Source: Corynespora cassiicola
Taxonomy: Eukaryota > Ascomycota > Dothideomycetes > Pleosporales > Corynesporascaceae
Length of the DNA: 64,000 nucleotides
NCBI GenBank assembly: GCA_022059125.1
Contig: JAEUWY010000001.1
Location: 4,836,001-4,900,000 of the forward strand
Reading direction: 5' to 3'
The notes under the pieces were generated by a model. That model was not told the DNA's origin and searched no databases. It saw only the letters and a program-made list of their open reading frames with translations. Position numbers and translations under genes: made by a program. The first letter of the stretch is position 1. The number at the start of each line of letters is the position of its first letter. Shown here one piece after another: positions 47,192 to 59,417 of this stretch.

Positions 47192-48700
47192 ATGGCGCCG
47201 CCCACCAAGACCAAACCGGCCGTCCCGGACTACAAGAACATCCCGCATTCCCATCGACTCCCCGTCACCCACCGCGAGGTTATCCGCACCTTCAGCAAGC
47301 TCTCGCGCCAGTCGCTCATCGCCCTCGCCCAGCAATGGCTCTCCAAAAAGAATCGCGACTTCTGCCGCCCATACCTCGCAGAGGATGAGGACCCCAGTGA
47401 CGACATTGACGACGCGCCGTATGATGCGGCGCATAGCCACGAGGAGTTGCAGGAAATATACAAGCATCTAGCTGCGCGCAAGGGAGGGAAGAAGGAGGTT
47501 CTGGATCGCATACTCGAGGGCGACTGGAGGGCAGGCATATCCATGTACCAGCTGGCCACGGCTGAGATACAGCACCTTCTGGACCACCCCACCGCCCTGC
47601 GCTGGACAGCCAAACGCCTCGCTAAAATACCCAACCCCAAGGCCATGGCCCAGGACATGGAGGTCACAAATGACTCGGACCATTTGCCGCGCTTCCAAGC
47701 GCAAACTTTCATGTCGAACCTGGCAAGGGAACTCACGCCGCTGATGAAGGCCCACTATCTCATAACTCGCATCAAAACAATACCTATAACTATTCTGCGC
47801 GTATACATGCACGACTCGCCATATAGCACCGAGGCCTCGCTTGCCGCCGATTCATCGTCGGCTGATGATGCCAAGGCTGTCTTCTTCATCTGGCCCAATG
47901 GATCGCCCTTTGTGTACAGCTCGTTGGCGACCCACTTGGGCCAGACGGTGCGGGACGATGGACGCCATCTACGTGATATAGTGCTGCAGGCTATCCCCAA
48001 GGCCTTTTCCCGCCCTTCTGCCAGATATCAGCTTGCATCCACAAACTTCACAGCAAGATCACTCGACGCCCTACTCACGTATCGTGGACCGGGAAAGAGC
48101 AATGCCGCACCGGGAGGCTGGAGCATCTTCCAGGACCATAGTTTCAGCCAGAACGCGCTCGACTTCATCACCACGCAAAAAGCAACGGATCCGGACCAGA
48201 AAGGAAAAGCCACGACGGGTGCCAAGGGCCCGGGACGTCCCAAACGCAACCTGGAGGATTCAGAAACATCAGAAGTCAAGAGGAGAAAAGAAGTGGCACA
48301 GGGTCGTTTTGGCAGCTCTGCGAAACCCGATGACGGTGCAGGAATCGACCGCTTCGAAGTCCGTATCGACGACCCGTTTCCCGGCATGACTGCTGCAGCA
48401 ACAGACAAGGCAGCTGACACTGCAGACGCCCAAGCTAGGAGCAACCGCCGCGGGCGTCCATCACTTCTCGACAGGTCGGCTGCAGATCTGGAGGAAATCC
48501 AAGAGCGAGACACATGGGTTCCGGACGTACGAGTTACATTTCAAGGTTCCCATGTATTTGCTGGTATCAGGCAATTGGTAGAGCAAGGAGTTGTGGACGG
48601 CGAGAAAATGCCGGGCTGGATGACCGGCGAAGCTGGCGTCACAGTTGGTGCGGTTAAGAATGGGCGAATCCGGACGAAGAACCAGGCGACCGGTGTCTGA
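47192..48700 (+). CDS. Kinetochore protein Chl4/Mis15 (CENP-N family)
   Basis: Inner-kinetochore (CCAN) subunit that helps read the CENP-A nucleosome and link it to the outer kinetochore. Intronless, 502 residues. The start is the first ATG (MAPPTKTKPAVPDYKN); the frame is open further upstream but without need. The N-terminal helical domain has the family pattern THREVIRTFSKLSRQSLIALAQQWL followed by acidic spacing and RKGGKKEVLDRILEGDWRAGI (about 90-125). YLITRIKTIPITILRVYMHDSPY and VFFIWPNGSPFVYSS (about 185-245) belong to the Chl4 core. The C-terminal third has AT-hook-like GPGRPKR and RRGRPS and ends with a small conserved tail (VRVTFQGSHVFAGIRQLVE). Single-copy kinetochore genes of this kind diverge fast, so orthology rests on pattern. 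Confidence 0.88.
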   Translation: MAPPTKTKPAVPDYKNIPHSHRLPVTHREVIRTFSKLSRQSLIALAQQWLSKKNRDFCRPYLAEDEDPSDDIDDAPYDAAHSHEELQEIYKHLAARKGGKKEVLDRILEGDWRAGISMYQLATAEIQHLLDHPTALRWTAKRLAKIPNPKAMAQDMEVTNDSDHLPRFQAQTFMSNLARELTPLMKAHYLITRIKTIPITILRVYMHDSPYSTEASLAADSSSADDAKAVFFIWPNGSPFVYSSLATHLGQTVRDDGRHLRDIVLQAIPKAFSRPSARYQLASTNFTARSLDALLTYRGPGKSNAAPGGWSIFQDHSFSQNALDFITTQKATDPDQKGKATTGAKGPGRPKRNLEDSETSEVKRRKEVAQGRFGSSAKPDDGAGIDRFEVRIDDPFPGMTAAATDKAADTADAQARSNRRGRPSLLDRSAADLEEIQERDTWVPDVRVTFQGSHVFAGIRQLVEQGVVDGEKMPGWMTGEAGVTVGAVKNGRIRTKNQATGV

Positions 48701-48952
48701 TTATGGTAAGTGTGAACTTGAGCATGGCGTTATTGTGGTTGGTATAATACCCAGGTCTCCAAGACGGCGTTACGAGTGCTTCTTTTCCATATCGGAGACG
48801 ATATGATTACGGCCGAGACGTTTTTACTGGATGCTGTATGCAGACGTAGCGGAAGATGGATTTTATTGTTAATCGCAGTACTCCAGGCACTTCCACCATC
48901 GCACTGAGATTAGTTGTATGCTGCGCTTGAAACAAATTCAATAACTGTTCTG

Positions 48953-49888
48953 TCACCTCAATTCTGTCTTTATGCGGCTGCTTCTCCTGACGCCTCCGAC
49001 TGGTTGCTTCCCATCATCAGCCTTTCGTTTCGTGCTCTTCTTCAGCGGCACCTCATCTTTACTCTCGCCTTTTGCACTCCCTACAACATTCTCATACCCC
49101 TTCTCTTCTAACTTTCCAGCCTCGACCTCGCCTCCCTCGCCCTCCTCTTCTCCCACATCCACCCCCTCCCTCCCCAAAACCCATGCCGCCTTCTCAATCT
49201 CCATAGCCCCAACTCCCGTCCTCTCCCTCACCCTCCTCATCCCCTCCACAAGCACCCCATACTCCTTAACATTATACTTGATCATCCTCTTCCACCCCGT
49301 CGGCTTCCCCGCCTCATCCCACACAACCCACCGAAACGCCTCGTCCCCGAAGAACGGCACTTGGTCGGGCGCATACACTGAGAGCAGCAGCGACGCCGTC
49401 GCCGGCCCGATGCCCTTGAGCTGCGTCAGGATCTTGAGCGCGGGCAAGGGATCCGTGGGCTCGGCGGCATCGAGGGCGGCGAAGGCGGAGCGCGTCGTTG
49501 CCGCGAGTGTGGCCTCTGGATTGGATTGGACCAAGGAGAGAAGTTTTGGGCGGAAGGTGCCGTGTTTTCTGCCAGGACGTGGTTAAATCAGGAGCAGACG
49601 AGAGTTTTACGCGCACTACGGAAAGAAAAAGTGCACGTTTGGAGCGAGAAAAAGGGTTGATGGGGAAATCGGGGCGGTTGTTTACAATTTCCATTCTACG
49701 AGCTTTTCGACTTCGGCTTTGGTGAGGGAGGTTTCGCCGGGGGATTTGCGCGCGGCGATTGAGGAGGGGATGGTCTCGTAGCGGAGCGTGTCGAGCTGTT
49801 TTAGCGCCGCTGGGGCTGTCGCGGGGTACCGGGATACGACCGTTTTGAGCGTTTCCGCAGAGATTCTAGAGGGGTGGTGGGAAGGCAT
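48953..49888 (-). CDS. Conserved fungal protein with a helix-hairpin-helix motif
   Basis: Function unknown. Exons 49686-49888 and 48953-49568 (minus strand) give 272 residues; the 117-bp intron splits a Leu codon. The N-terminal part (ISAETLKTVVSRYPATAPAAL) is helical. An HhH element LKGIGPATASLLLSVY lies at about 118-133, followed by VPFFGDEAFRWV, laid out like the HhH and the following segment of DNA glycosylases, though no catalytic Lys/Asp pair can be assigned. The C-terminus is charged and ends KTELR with a lysine-rich, probably nuclear, stretch. A DNA-binding or repair-linked role is an inference from the HhH only. It converges on Chl4 with 252 bp between stops. Confidence 0.8.
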
Positions 49889-50275
49889 ACTATCTGTGTA
49901 TTTGCTTGGTCGGTGGTTGGAGAACGGACAGATGTGAGAAAGATGGGCTGAAATAACGCGCGGAGACGCGATTCGCGCTGTCACGTGTATACAATATTCC
50001 GAGGTCGTCATACGCCCAGGTGAGAGCCCTGGTGGACGACATATGTTGAGGTGCACTATGCGGGACTTGCGCAACGACTTTTCGTCAATATCAAAGGGGG
50101 CATAGAAAGGATTTGAAAAGTTAAGTCATTTGATTATACTACTGTTTTCTCGAAGTGCAAAAAGGAGACTTCTTGATTTAAGTAACCGGGACCTAGATGG
50201 AACATCACAACTCTCTAGTCCTCATCATGGAAATGCATGAAACCCAAGGGGAGCCCTACCGAGGAATAGGGCAGC
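49889..50275. promoter_or_regulatory. Promoter region of the HhH-protein gene
   Basis: 387 bp between two leftward genes. Contains a TCACGTGTA element at about 49980. No other feature seen. Confidence 0.35.
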
Positions 50276-53200
50276 TCATGTGCTTTTTCTAGGACGGCCA
50301 CGTCCCCGACCACGTCCCCTCATGCCAGAGCTAGAACCTCGAGATGGAACCAATCCCGTCCGTCCACTGCCTTTAGGTCGTCCAACAGGGCGACCCGAGG
50401 GCTTCGGTGGAGGCACTGGAGCTTTGGCGGGTATCACCTCTTCATCATCCGAATCCGAATCGTCCGAAAGATTAACCGTCTTGGCGCTCCTGTTGTTGAT
50501 GCTTGTGAAGCCAGAAACAGACGATGATGCTTTTGCGGGTGTTGATTCGCCGTTCTGCTTTGATGACGTACCAACAACCTTGATCTTCTTACCAACCATA
50601 CCTGGCTTGTTGAAGATCGAATTCTTAGACTGCGGCGGGCCGGTGCGGGTTCTGATGGGCGAGGCTTCGGGAGGTAGTTCGTCGTCGCTTAGCTTATTCT
50701 CATGCTGCAGAGGCTCATCTTCGGCAGCCAATTCGTCGATAAAGCCGTTGAGGGACTCGTCCTCTTCGTCCTCGAATAGCTGGGCTATGCCCATCTTGGC
50801 CCGAAGGTTCTCTTCGGCTTCCCTTGCAGCAGCTTCAGCGCGTGCCCTCTCCTCGGCTTCCCTTGCAGCGGCTTCAGCGCGTGTCCTCTCTTCTTCCTCT
50901 CCACGAGAGGCTTCCAAGGCAGCAGCGGCTGATTGTGCAAGAAGGAGAGCTTGATTCGAGTCGTTCTCTTCTTCGCCAATGCCAGTCTCATCTGACACAT
51001 TTCCGGTACTATCTCGCGCTTGTCGACCTGAGGGCTGCCCTGGAGGACGAATCAGTGTCTTCGATGTAGCAGACGAACTCTTCCTCCTGTCCGAGTCTTT
51101 TGTCCGGTTCTTCTCGCGATTGGGGTTGCTGACAAGACCATCTCTGAAGTCAGGCGGCAGCTCCGTGGGGATATCCTCTTCGCCTTGATTTTTGCGAGCA
51201 AGCCAGTTTGATGTCCGCGCTCTTGGGCGGCTCGGTTTCGGGGTAGAGTTCTCGAACTCATTATCGTAATCCACGTCAGAGTCAGAGTCAATGGTGACCT
51301 CCTCGTAACAGCGAGACTTCTTGCTTGGTCGCCTAGACTTGGCAGATGCGAACCCTTCACTAGGTTCTGAATTGCGCTTCCTGGTGCTATAGCTCTCATC
51401 TTCCTCCACCCGATATCGAAAAGTCTTTGGGCCTTTCTCTTTGTCCTTTGCCTGACTGGCAGCGGACTTTTTGGGCACCACATCGGACTGGAGGATGGAG
51501 CCCAAATCTCCTGTCTCTTCGACCGGGTCTTGTCGAATGACTTGTGGGCGTTCCGGTATTAGTCTATTCTGTATTTCCGACAACAGATAGGGACTCAGGG
51601 CCAGTTTGATAACCTTCGATTTGCCCTTCATCCTAGCAGCTACTAGGATAAACCGGTCTTCCCTCTTAGCTTCGTCAAGGAGCCTCTTTTGCATCTCCTT
51701 TTGATATTGTTGCCCGGAAGCGTTCTTTGGCTGCAGAGGCTGTTTCGCATTATCGACCTTCTTCTTTTGCTTTTTGGATTTGCTTTGTCGCTTGTTATTG
51801 CCCTCTTCATCCCCATCATCGTCTCGGCTCCGCTTTTGGCCCAGCCGGGGGATCTCGCCATATGGATCAGGATCTGGGTATTGAGACATACCCCTCTCGT
51901 AGTGGTATCCATTCTGCGTAGTAGAAGGTCCTCCAAAGGCGCTTTCTGAATCGAAACCATTTGCTCTGCTCGGGGTAACCTCCATAGGAGAGTATGCGAT
52001 TCCATTTCGAGGATATTCTTGACTCTCATCTAAGAACCGATCATCAAGCGAGGGGTCAGCAAGCTTCGCAATATCCGCTTCGTGGCGGCGTCGCTGCATT
52101 GGCCCGTTACTCTGGCCTGGCACATCGTCTTCTCGGAGCCAGTTGAGATTTGACACGCTGAAATCAACGAGACACTCTACGGATCGTGGATCGGCGACCT
52201 TCTTCGTGTCGTGCCCCAACAGAGTGCCTTTTGGTTCGTATGGATGCTGACGAGGATCGCGACGACAGACACCAGTATTACAAGTTCGCCTGCAGTGAGG
52301 ACATTTCCAGCTTGGGTTCTCCATGACCCCCAGAGGCATCATATCATGCGCACGGAACAGTGTTCCGTAACAATATCCCAAGTCGCAGTTGGTGCAGAAG
52401 GCCATCTTCCAGTTTGGATGTCGGTGAATACAAAAGTGGCAGGACTTGTGATTCATCAACCACTGTTTGGACTTCTTCTTTGAGGTTTTCTTGACGGTGC
52501 CGTCGTCATTGACAATGATTTCTTCCTCCTCTGGCTCATTGTCAGGTTTGGGATTTTTAATGTCCACAAATGGCCGAATTTTCAGCTGTTCCTGGCATAC
52601 TTGGGCGAGTGTCTTCTTCCCGAGGTAACGTCGTTCTTCCTGAAGGGGCAGCGGCGTCTTTTCAGTTATGTGTCCATCAATGTCGATGGTCTGAGCGCGC
52701 CATTCCTCATACTTGTGGATAAGGTCCTTCCATTTCCATTGCTCGACCCAGGTGTATCCAGACTGACAACCACAACTTCGGCCCATGCAATAGCAATCCA
52801 TGCAAACATCGTAAGGCTCTTCTATTTCTTCGCTGAAGAGATTCTTGCACGACTTGCAGGTCAAGAACCGGTTGAAGATGTTACACCTACAGTATGCACA
52901 GGTTACGTTGCTGTCGTAAGGGATGAATTCAGGGCGCTCCCGAGAGTCTGGCGAAAACATCTCCGATAACAAGATAACCTTGTACAGGTCGAATAGTCGC
53001 TTAAAGTCGCGCTGGACCTGGCGGACTTTGATAGATTGTTGGATAGCCACCGCCTGTTCGCCACCCATCTCAACTTGGGCTCGTGCCGACTTGAGCAGCT
53101 GGGAGTACTTCAGGAGCGTGTAGTATATGATGGTCTTGTTCTTGTATTGTTCATCTCTGCAAACGATCCGAGAATTCGGTAGCGCTTCTGCGATTGCCAT

Positions 53201-54205
53201 CTCAAGAGTTTCGACAGTTGTGCGATTCCAGGCAATCTTCATTGTGCGCGTGCCTCGATTCCAGACTTGATGTGGAGCAAGTGGTGGAATCAGAATGAAA
53301 TCCCCCGGCCTCTGTTCGACGACATAAGTCCTGAAGGGTGCCTTCTTCCATGCGATTAGTTGAGCAAAGTGGTTCTCCACTTCAATGTCGTGCCCCAAGA
53401 CTGATAACCAGTACTCAGAAACGAGGTGACGATCCTTCGTTTCGGTCATGAACCACAAGGAGGATCCAGGGCGCTCAGGTTGGCCATCCTCGGCAATCTG
53501 ACCCGAAGCGTTAACCATGATATTTTGTCCAATCGATGCACACATTTCTCGATGCGATGGCGTGTATGTGCCTTCGTGCCCGATGTAGCACATGAGATTC
53601 TCAGCGCGCATCTCGGGTGGCAGACTACTCATGAGGTCTCCTGCACGCCCAATACCGCGCCCTTTGCGATAACCAGGCTCATCTAGCGCACCAGGACCTC
53701 CAATCTCTCCGGTGCTCTCATTCAAATAGAATAACCCCGGTGGGATATGTTCCTTGAGCTTGTCCTGCCAAACCTGCGGGCAGTCGATGTCTTTCAAGTA
53801 TATGCGCTGTCGCGTCTTGTCGCGGTATTGATCAGGACCATCAAAGTATTGCTCGGTCAGCTTTCCCATGTGTTTGAGGTAATGCTTAATCGTCAACGGT
53901 AAATTATCTTTGGTGGTGAGATTGCGCGCGCTCTCGATCTTCTCGCCATGATTGTCGCGCAACCACGAGGGTGTGAAAGTCCATGGATCCAGCACTTCCT
54001 CGAAACCATCGATGACCAAAGGCTTTCCAGCTATTATGACATGAAGTAGGACTATCTTCTCGAAATCCTCTACGGTAGTGTTCGTGATCATCTCGTATGA
54101 TATGCGGTCGGCATATTGGAAGTTGTCGGCGGTCTCGACAAACGTTCGTACGTCAAAGTCCGGCGGTATGGGCTCAAAGGACGCCCTTGGTCGGGCGGCG
54201 GGCAT
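50276..54205 (-). CDS. JmjC-domain protein with CDCA7-type zf-4CXXC_R1 finger and AT hooks
   Basis: Chromatin protein of 1309 residues in one uninterrupted exon. The JmjC fold spans about 45-340. Its iron ligands appear intact: H218 and E220 in SHREMC, H312 in PPLAPHQVW; K323 may bind 2-oxoglutarate, so demethylase or hydroxylase activity is possible. A Cys-rich cluster (about 436-480) and a zf-4CXXC_R1 finger (about 589-650; SCHFC, FCTNCDLGYC, WKCPHCRRTCN, CRRD) follow. That finger type is known from CDCA7, partner of the HELLS/DDM1 remodeller. The C-terminal half is disordered, with Arg/Glu/Ala repeats (EERTRAEAAAREAEE) and AT-hook blocks ending GRGRGRGRPRK. Substrate is unknown; a heterochromatin or DNA-methylation link is inference. 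Divergent from COQ2. Confidence 0.88.
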   Translation of the reverse strand: MPAARPRASFEPIPPDFDVRTFVETADNFQYADRISYEMITNTTVEDFEKIVLLHVIIAGKPLVIDGFEEVLDPWTFTPSWLRDNHGEKIESARNLTTKDNLPLTIKHYLKHMGKLTEQYFDGPDQYRDKTRQRIYLKDIDCPQVWQDKLKEHIPPGLFYLNESTGEIGGPGALDEPGYRKGRGIGRAGDLMSSLPPEMRAENLMCYIGHEGTYTPSHREMCASIGQNIMVNASGQIAEDGQPERPGSSLWFMTETKDRHLVSEYWLSVLGHDIEVENHFAQLIAWKKAPFRTYVVEQRPGDFILIPPLAPHQVWNRGTRTMKIAWNRTTVETLEMAIAEALPNSRIVCRDEQYKNKTIIYYTLLKYSQLLKSARAQVEMGGEQAVAIQQSIKVRQVQRDFKRLFDLYKVILLSEMFSPDSRERPEFIPYDSNVTCAYCRCNIFNRFLTCKSCKNLFSEEIEEPYDVCMDCYCMGRSCGCQSGYTWVEQWKWKDLIHKYEEWRAQTIDIDGHITEKTPLPLQEERRYLGKKTLAQVCQEQLKIRPFVDIKNPKPDNEPEEEEIIVNDDGTVKKTSKKKSKQWLMNHKSCHFCIHRHPNWKMAFCTNCDLGYCYGTLFRAHDMMPLGVMENPSWKCPHCRRTCNTGVCRRDPRQHPYEPKGTLLGHDTKKVADPRSVECLVDFSVSNLNWLREDDVPGQSNGPMQRRRHEADIAKLADPSLDDRFLDESQEYPRNGIAYSPMEVTPSRANGFDSESAFGGPSTTQNGYHYERGMSQYPDPDPYGEIPRLGQKRSRDDDGDEEGNNKRQSKSKKQKKKVDNAKQPLQPKNASGQQYQKEMQKRLLDEAKREDRFILVAARMKGKSKVIKLALSPYLLSEIQNRLIPERPQVIRQDPVEETGDLGSILQSDVVPKKSAASQAKDKEKGPKTFRYRVEEDESYSTRKRNSEPSEGFASAKSRRPSKKSRCYEEVTIDSDSDVDYDNEFENSTPKPSRPRARTSNWLARKNQGEEDIPTELPPDFRDGLVSNPNREKNRTKDSDRRKSSSATSKTLIRPPGQPSGRQARDSTGNVSDETGIGEEENDSNQALLLAQSAAAALEASRGEEEERTRAEAAAREAEERARAEAAAREAEENLRAKMGIAQLFEDEEDESLNGFIDELAAEDEPLQHENKLSDDELPPEASPIRTRTGPPQSKNSIFNKPGMVGKKIKVVGTSSKQNGESTPAKASSSVSGFTSINNRSAKTVNLSDDSDSDDEEVIPAKAPVPPPKPSGRPVGRPKGSGRTGLVPSRGSSSGMRGRGRGRGRPRKST
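50800..50900 (-). repeat. Duplicated Arg/Glu/Ala-rich coding unit in the JmjC gene
   Basis: A unit of about 45 bp coding for RAEAAAREAEE occurs twice in tandem, differing at few bases; a charged single helix or coiled segment is expected. Confidence 0.8.
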
Positions 54206-54787
54206 GGTGGCGAGCGCGGAAGCGCATTTACGTAGTCAGCTGTGGAGAGGTAGCTGTGGATTTTAGTAACAGGTATCTCCGCCGCAATCCCCACACGCGC
54301 ACACAAGACACGCCACGCGTAGAATTATTTTGGGACTTGTCGCGTAACTTCACGCAGGACCTTGAGACGGCAGCTTCTGTGGCATGAGCCACGGTAGCGT
54401 GGTGGTGGTCAAGTGTTGCGCGGCTGGGAGGAATGCTGGGGAGCTTGGAGCTCGAGTGGTTGGTTGGCCCGTTGGCTCTGCCAAGATCCCAACACGTGAT
54501 AGCGAGATTTCCATCTGCACGGGCCACCTTGACCCTCAGCTTCAACTTCATATACGACGTATATGTTCATTTTCATCGTCTAAGTGACTCTAGGCTCAAT
54601 TTTCTCTTCCTCTTCGTCTCAATTGATCTGATAAAGCTCCACTTCCCTCCGTAATCTAGAAAAATGGCCTTGGCTCGAGCTTTCTAATTTCCAGGACCCC
54701 GGATAGAAAATAGTCACATGGGATCGATTTCGACGCTTTTTCTCAACCAAAACGATAGTAACTAGCTTCTCTAACACCTCCAAGAAG
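54206..54787. promoter_or_regulatory. Shared upstream region, JmjC / COQ2
   Basis: 582 bp between divergent start codons. It contains a 17-bp inverted repeat (CATATACG, one base, CGTATATG) at 54549-54565, the most regular element in the region. Confidence 0.5.
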
Positions 54788-56083
54788 ATGCCGTCAAATC
54801 TCATGTTGAAACCCCTCCGGCATCGCCATACCTCCGTCTGCCACAACCTCATCCGCGGATCCTCAATTTCAACATGGAATCAAGTGACGCCCGTTCTGAT
54901 CCGATGGAGACGAGAAAACACCTCTTTGGCGTCAAAGGCCCCTATTAATGACCTCGATGTGACAAAGCATCTCCCTCGGACGACAGCTCTTCAGATCAGA
55001 AAAAAGATACCTTCATCAACCCGGCAACTAGCCACTGTAACACCCACTCAGGGGACGCCCACCACGGATGTGCTTCCAGAATACAAACCCCCAACTACGG
55101 GCCTTCTCTCCTACCTCCCCGCTTCCTGGGTGCCCTACGCCGAACTCATCCGCCTCGACAAGCCCATCGGAACCTACTACCTCTTCTTCCCCTGCCTCTT
55201 CAGCACGCTCCTCGCCGCCACCATGACCAACCCGCTGGCCGCACCCACCACCATCCTCAGCACAACCGCCCTCTTCGCGACGGGCGCCCTCGTCATGCGC
55301 GGCGCCGGCTGCACCATAAACGACTTCTGGGACCGCAACCTCGACCCGCACGTGGCCCGCACGCGCCTCCGCCCCCTCGCCCGCCGCGCCATCACCCCGC
55401 AGTCCGCCATCGTCTTCCTGGGCGGCCAACTCCTGACCGGCCTCGCCGTCCTCCTCTCGCTGCCCTTTGAGTGCTTCTGGTACGCCACCCCGTCGCTGCT
55501 CTTCGTGGCCACGTACCCGCTCGCCAAGCGCGTCACGCACTACCCGCAGTTCGTCCTCGGCCTCACCTTCTCCTGGGGCGCCATGATGGGGTTCCCCGCC
55601 CTGGGCGTGGACCTGCTGGCCGACCGCGCCGCCCTTGCTGCGGGCGCCTGCCTGTATGCGAGCAACGTCGCGTGGACGGTGCTCTACGACATGATCTATG
55701 CGCACATGGATATCAAGGACGATGCCAAGGCGGGCATCAAGAGCATCGCTCTCCGGCACGACAAGGAGACCAAGGCCGTCCTGTCCGGCCTCGCCGTCGT
55801 GCAGCTCAGCTTCTTGGCTGCGACGGGCGTCGCTGCGGGCTTGGGGCCCGTCTACTTTGTGGGCTCCGTCGGCGGCGCCGCCGTCACGCTTGCGACCAAG
55901 ATTTGGAGGGTCAAGCTCAAGGATGTGAGCAATTGCTGGTGGTGGTTTGGGAAAGGTGCGTGGTTTACCGGGGGTGCTATTTCATTGGGGCTTGCGGGGG
56001 AGTATGCGGCGCGATATCTGGGGTGGTATGAGGATGCAGAGGGGGAGGAGAAGGCGGTGAAGGAGCAGGGCGTGGGAGCATGA
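54788..56083 (+). CDS. COQ2: 4-hydroxybenzoate polyprenyltransferase, mitochondrial (COQ2)
   Basis: Inner-membrane UbiA-family enzyme that joins the polyprenyl tail to 4-hydroxybenzoate, an early committed step in ubiquinone synthesis. Intronless, 431 residues. An Arg-rich, acid-poor N-terminus (about 1-80) is a mitochondrial targeting sequence. The domain begins LLSYLPASWVPYAELIRLDKPIGTYYLFFPC. The first Asp-rich motif is NDFWDRNLD (about 178-186), with RTRLRPLA after it; the second is YDMIYAHMDIKDD (about 300-312), both typical of COQ2. About eight hydrophobic helices. It supplies the quinone used by complex I, whose subunit NDUFS7 is encoded at the other end of the window, but the two are not clustered. 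Confidence 0.96.
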   Translation: MPSNLMLKPLRHRHTSVCHNLIRGSSISTWNQVTPVLIRWRRENTSLASKAPINDLDVTKHLPRTTALQIRKKIPSSTRQLATVTPTQGTPTTDVLPEYKPPTTGLLSYLPASWVPYAELIRLDKPIGTYYLFFPCLFSTLLAATMTNPLAAPTTILSTTALFATGALVMRGAGCTINDFWDRNLDPHVARTRLRPLARRAITPQSAIVFLGGQLLTGLAVLLSLPFECFWYATPSLLFVATYPLAKRVTHYPQFVLGLTFSWGAMMGFPALGVDLLADRAALAAGACLYASNVAWTVLYDMIYAHMDIKDDAKAGIKSIALRHDKETKAVLSGLAVVQLSFLAATGVAAGLGPVYFVGSVGGAAVTLATKIWRVKLKDVSNCWWWFGKGAWFTGGAISLGLAGEYAARYLGWYEDAEGEEKAVKEQGVGA

Positions 56084-57928
56084 GGACTTGCAAAGGTTCA
56101 GGCTGTGTATTGTATTTCATACTGTGCGTGTAAATTCGCTGTACTATAGTCTGTTTAAACCGCAACAAAAAAGCATCGTGTCCAAGATGATATCCATCGA
56201 CCTGTGTTGATTGAGGTGGGTTGTCCCTATCCCTCCCCCGCCAGATCCCAACACACTCGACACACCCATTCATAAAGTCTAAATGCACCCTCTTCTTAGC
56301 GACAATCTATACGAGACCCCCCTCCCAGCTCCATCACATAGTCAACCCTCACCAACGTCTTGGTCAACGAAGCTTAACCCATCCTCGCATCGCTTGTCAA
56401 TATCTCCCATTCCCTAACGAATCTAGCTGCAGGAGAAAGCCACGCCACCCACCTTGCCGGGACCACATTGCCCAAGAGAGTCTTAGCGGCCACACAGATT
56501 GCGATCTAGAACAGAGCCGCTTGCGTACCGCTGAATGAATCGCTGTTCTGGCCGCAGGGCTGTGAGGGCATCGCAAGACTGCGCGAGGGTCGAGATGCGC
56601 CTGTTGGTGGTGGGGATCTTTGGGGGGCCTTGCGGGTTCTAGGCCGGCAGGGGCGGCTGTCAGTACAGCTGGCTAGCTCAGCGAGGGTGTAGGATGCTAT
56701 GCGCTTTGCGCCATGGACAAGTCAATAGTGGACTACGCAAAGATGGAACTCGAGAACTCGAATCGCGATGGTGGACGCCAGCCAGGTGGGGTGCATGCGA
56801 GTATACGGTAGGGCTGTTCCTCGGAGCCGGGGCAGTCCACTTGTGCATGGGACTCGGGGCCACCGTCCATGTCTCGGCCAGATCGCAGTGGTAGCTTTGG
56901 GAGGCTGTATATCGTGATCGAACGTGGGCCATGAAAAGTGAAGCGTTTTATTACCACACTCTTACCAATACTGTATTGTCACGCCAGTTCCTAAAACCAC
57001 TGCGCCGGCTATCACCTTTGCCGGTATTGCTGGGCGACGAACCATAAAAAAAGATCCGATTGTTCCCGTGTCCGCAATCCGAACAGGACGTTGTTAACTT
57101 TAACTACAATCGTGGCGGCCTAGCGCACATCATTCAGGATGAGTAATTGACGGGGTCCATGGGGATCTACAAGTTCAACGGTGACAGCGGCAACAAGAAG
57201 CCTATTTCGAGGTGAGAATGGGGGCGAACAAGATGTCTCAATGCGCTGTTAATTTTGGCTGCTATTGAAACGGCGGGGGGAAGTTAACGTCTGGAATAGA
57301 ACGGAGGCGCTAACATTGTAACGGGTTGACATGGCGCGTGACTTTGAGCTGCCGTGCACGCCTGTTTGATTGACAGAGATGTGTGGAGCAATGGATGGGG
57401 TGCGGATATGTAAAACTAGACTGAAACGGGATGGGACGCAAATAAATGAGCGCTTAGCCGTCCTGGTGGAGCTCAATGGACAGCACATGATGGTCCATTC
57501 TGGAGACAGCCGCTTAGGAGGTTGACAGGACATTCCAACGGTCTAGATGTGTACTAGACGTCATCCCGAAGCAGCAGCGTGCGCTATAACCGGCTCTGCC
57601 AGGTGGAGCGGCCAGGTGGAGCATGCCCAGGTGGGAACGGCACACCACAAGACGTCCCAGTGCGGATGATTCGGTCCATGCTGCGCAATGGATGTGGCCA
57701 GTCCGAGGAAAAGCAAGGCAGACTTGGGGCGGTCGACCGGTGAGTGTGTGGTCGCTACGTGGACAGGAAGGCGCAGCGAGTTGCATCACGTGACGTGCAC
57801 TAGTCACTCGTTTTTCGGGCCACAGGTCCCTCGGACCACTACGCTGGAACACTCAGCGCCACGCTGTAGTCATTGGGGTGCCGCGTGAACTGCGTGCACC
57901 ATGGCACTATCTGCCCCTGCATTGGGCG
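56084..57928. other. Intergenic stretch between convergent COQ2 and YVH1
   Basis: About 1.8 kb of 3' flanks and intergenic sequence. Open frames on both strands are short and unlike known proteins. No RNA gene or repeat recognised. Confidence 0.5.
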
Positions 57929-59417
<1,489 letters not shown>

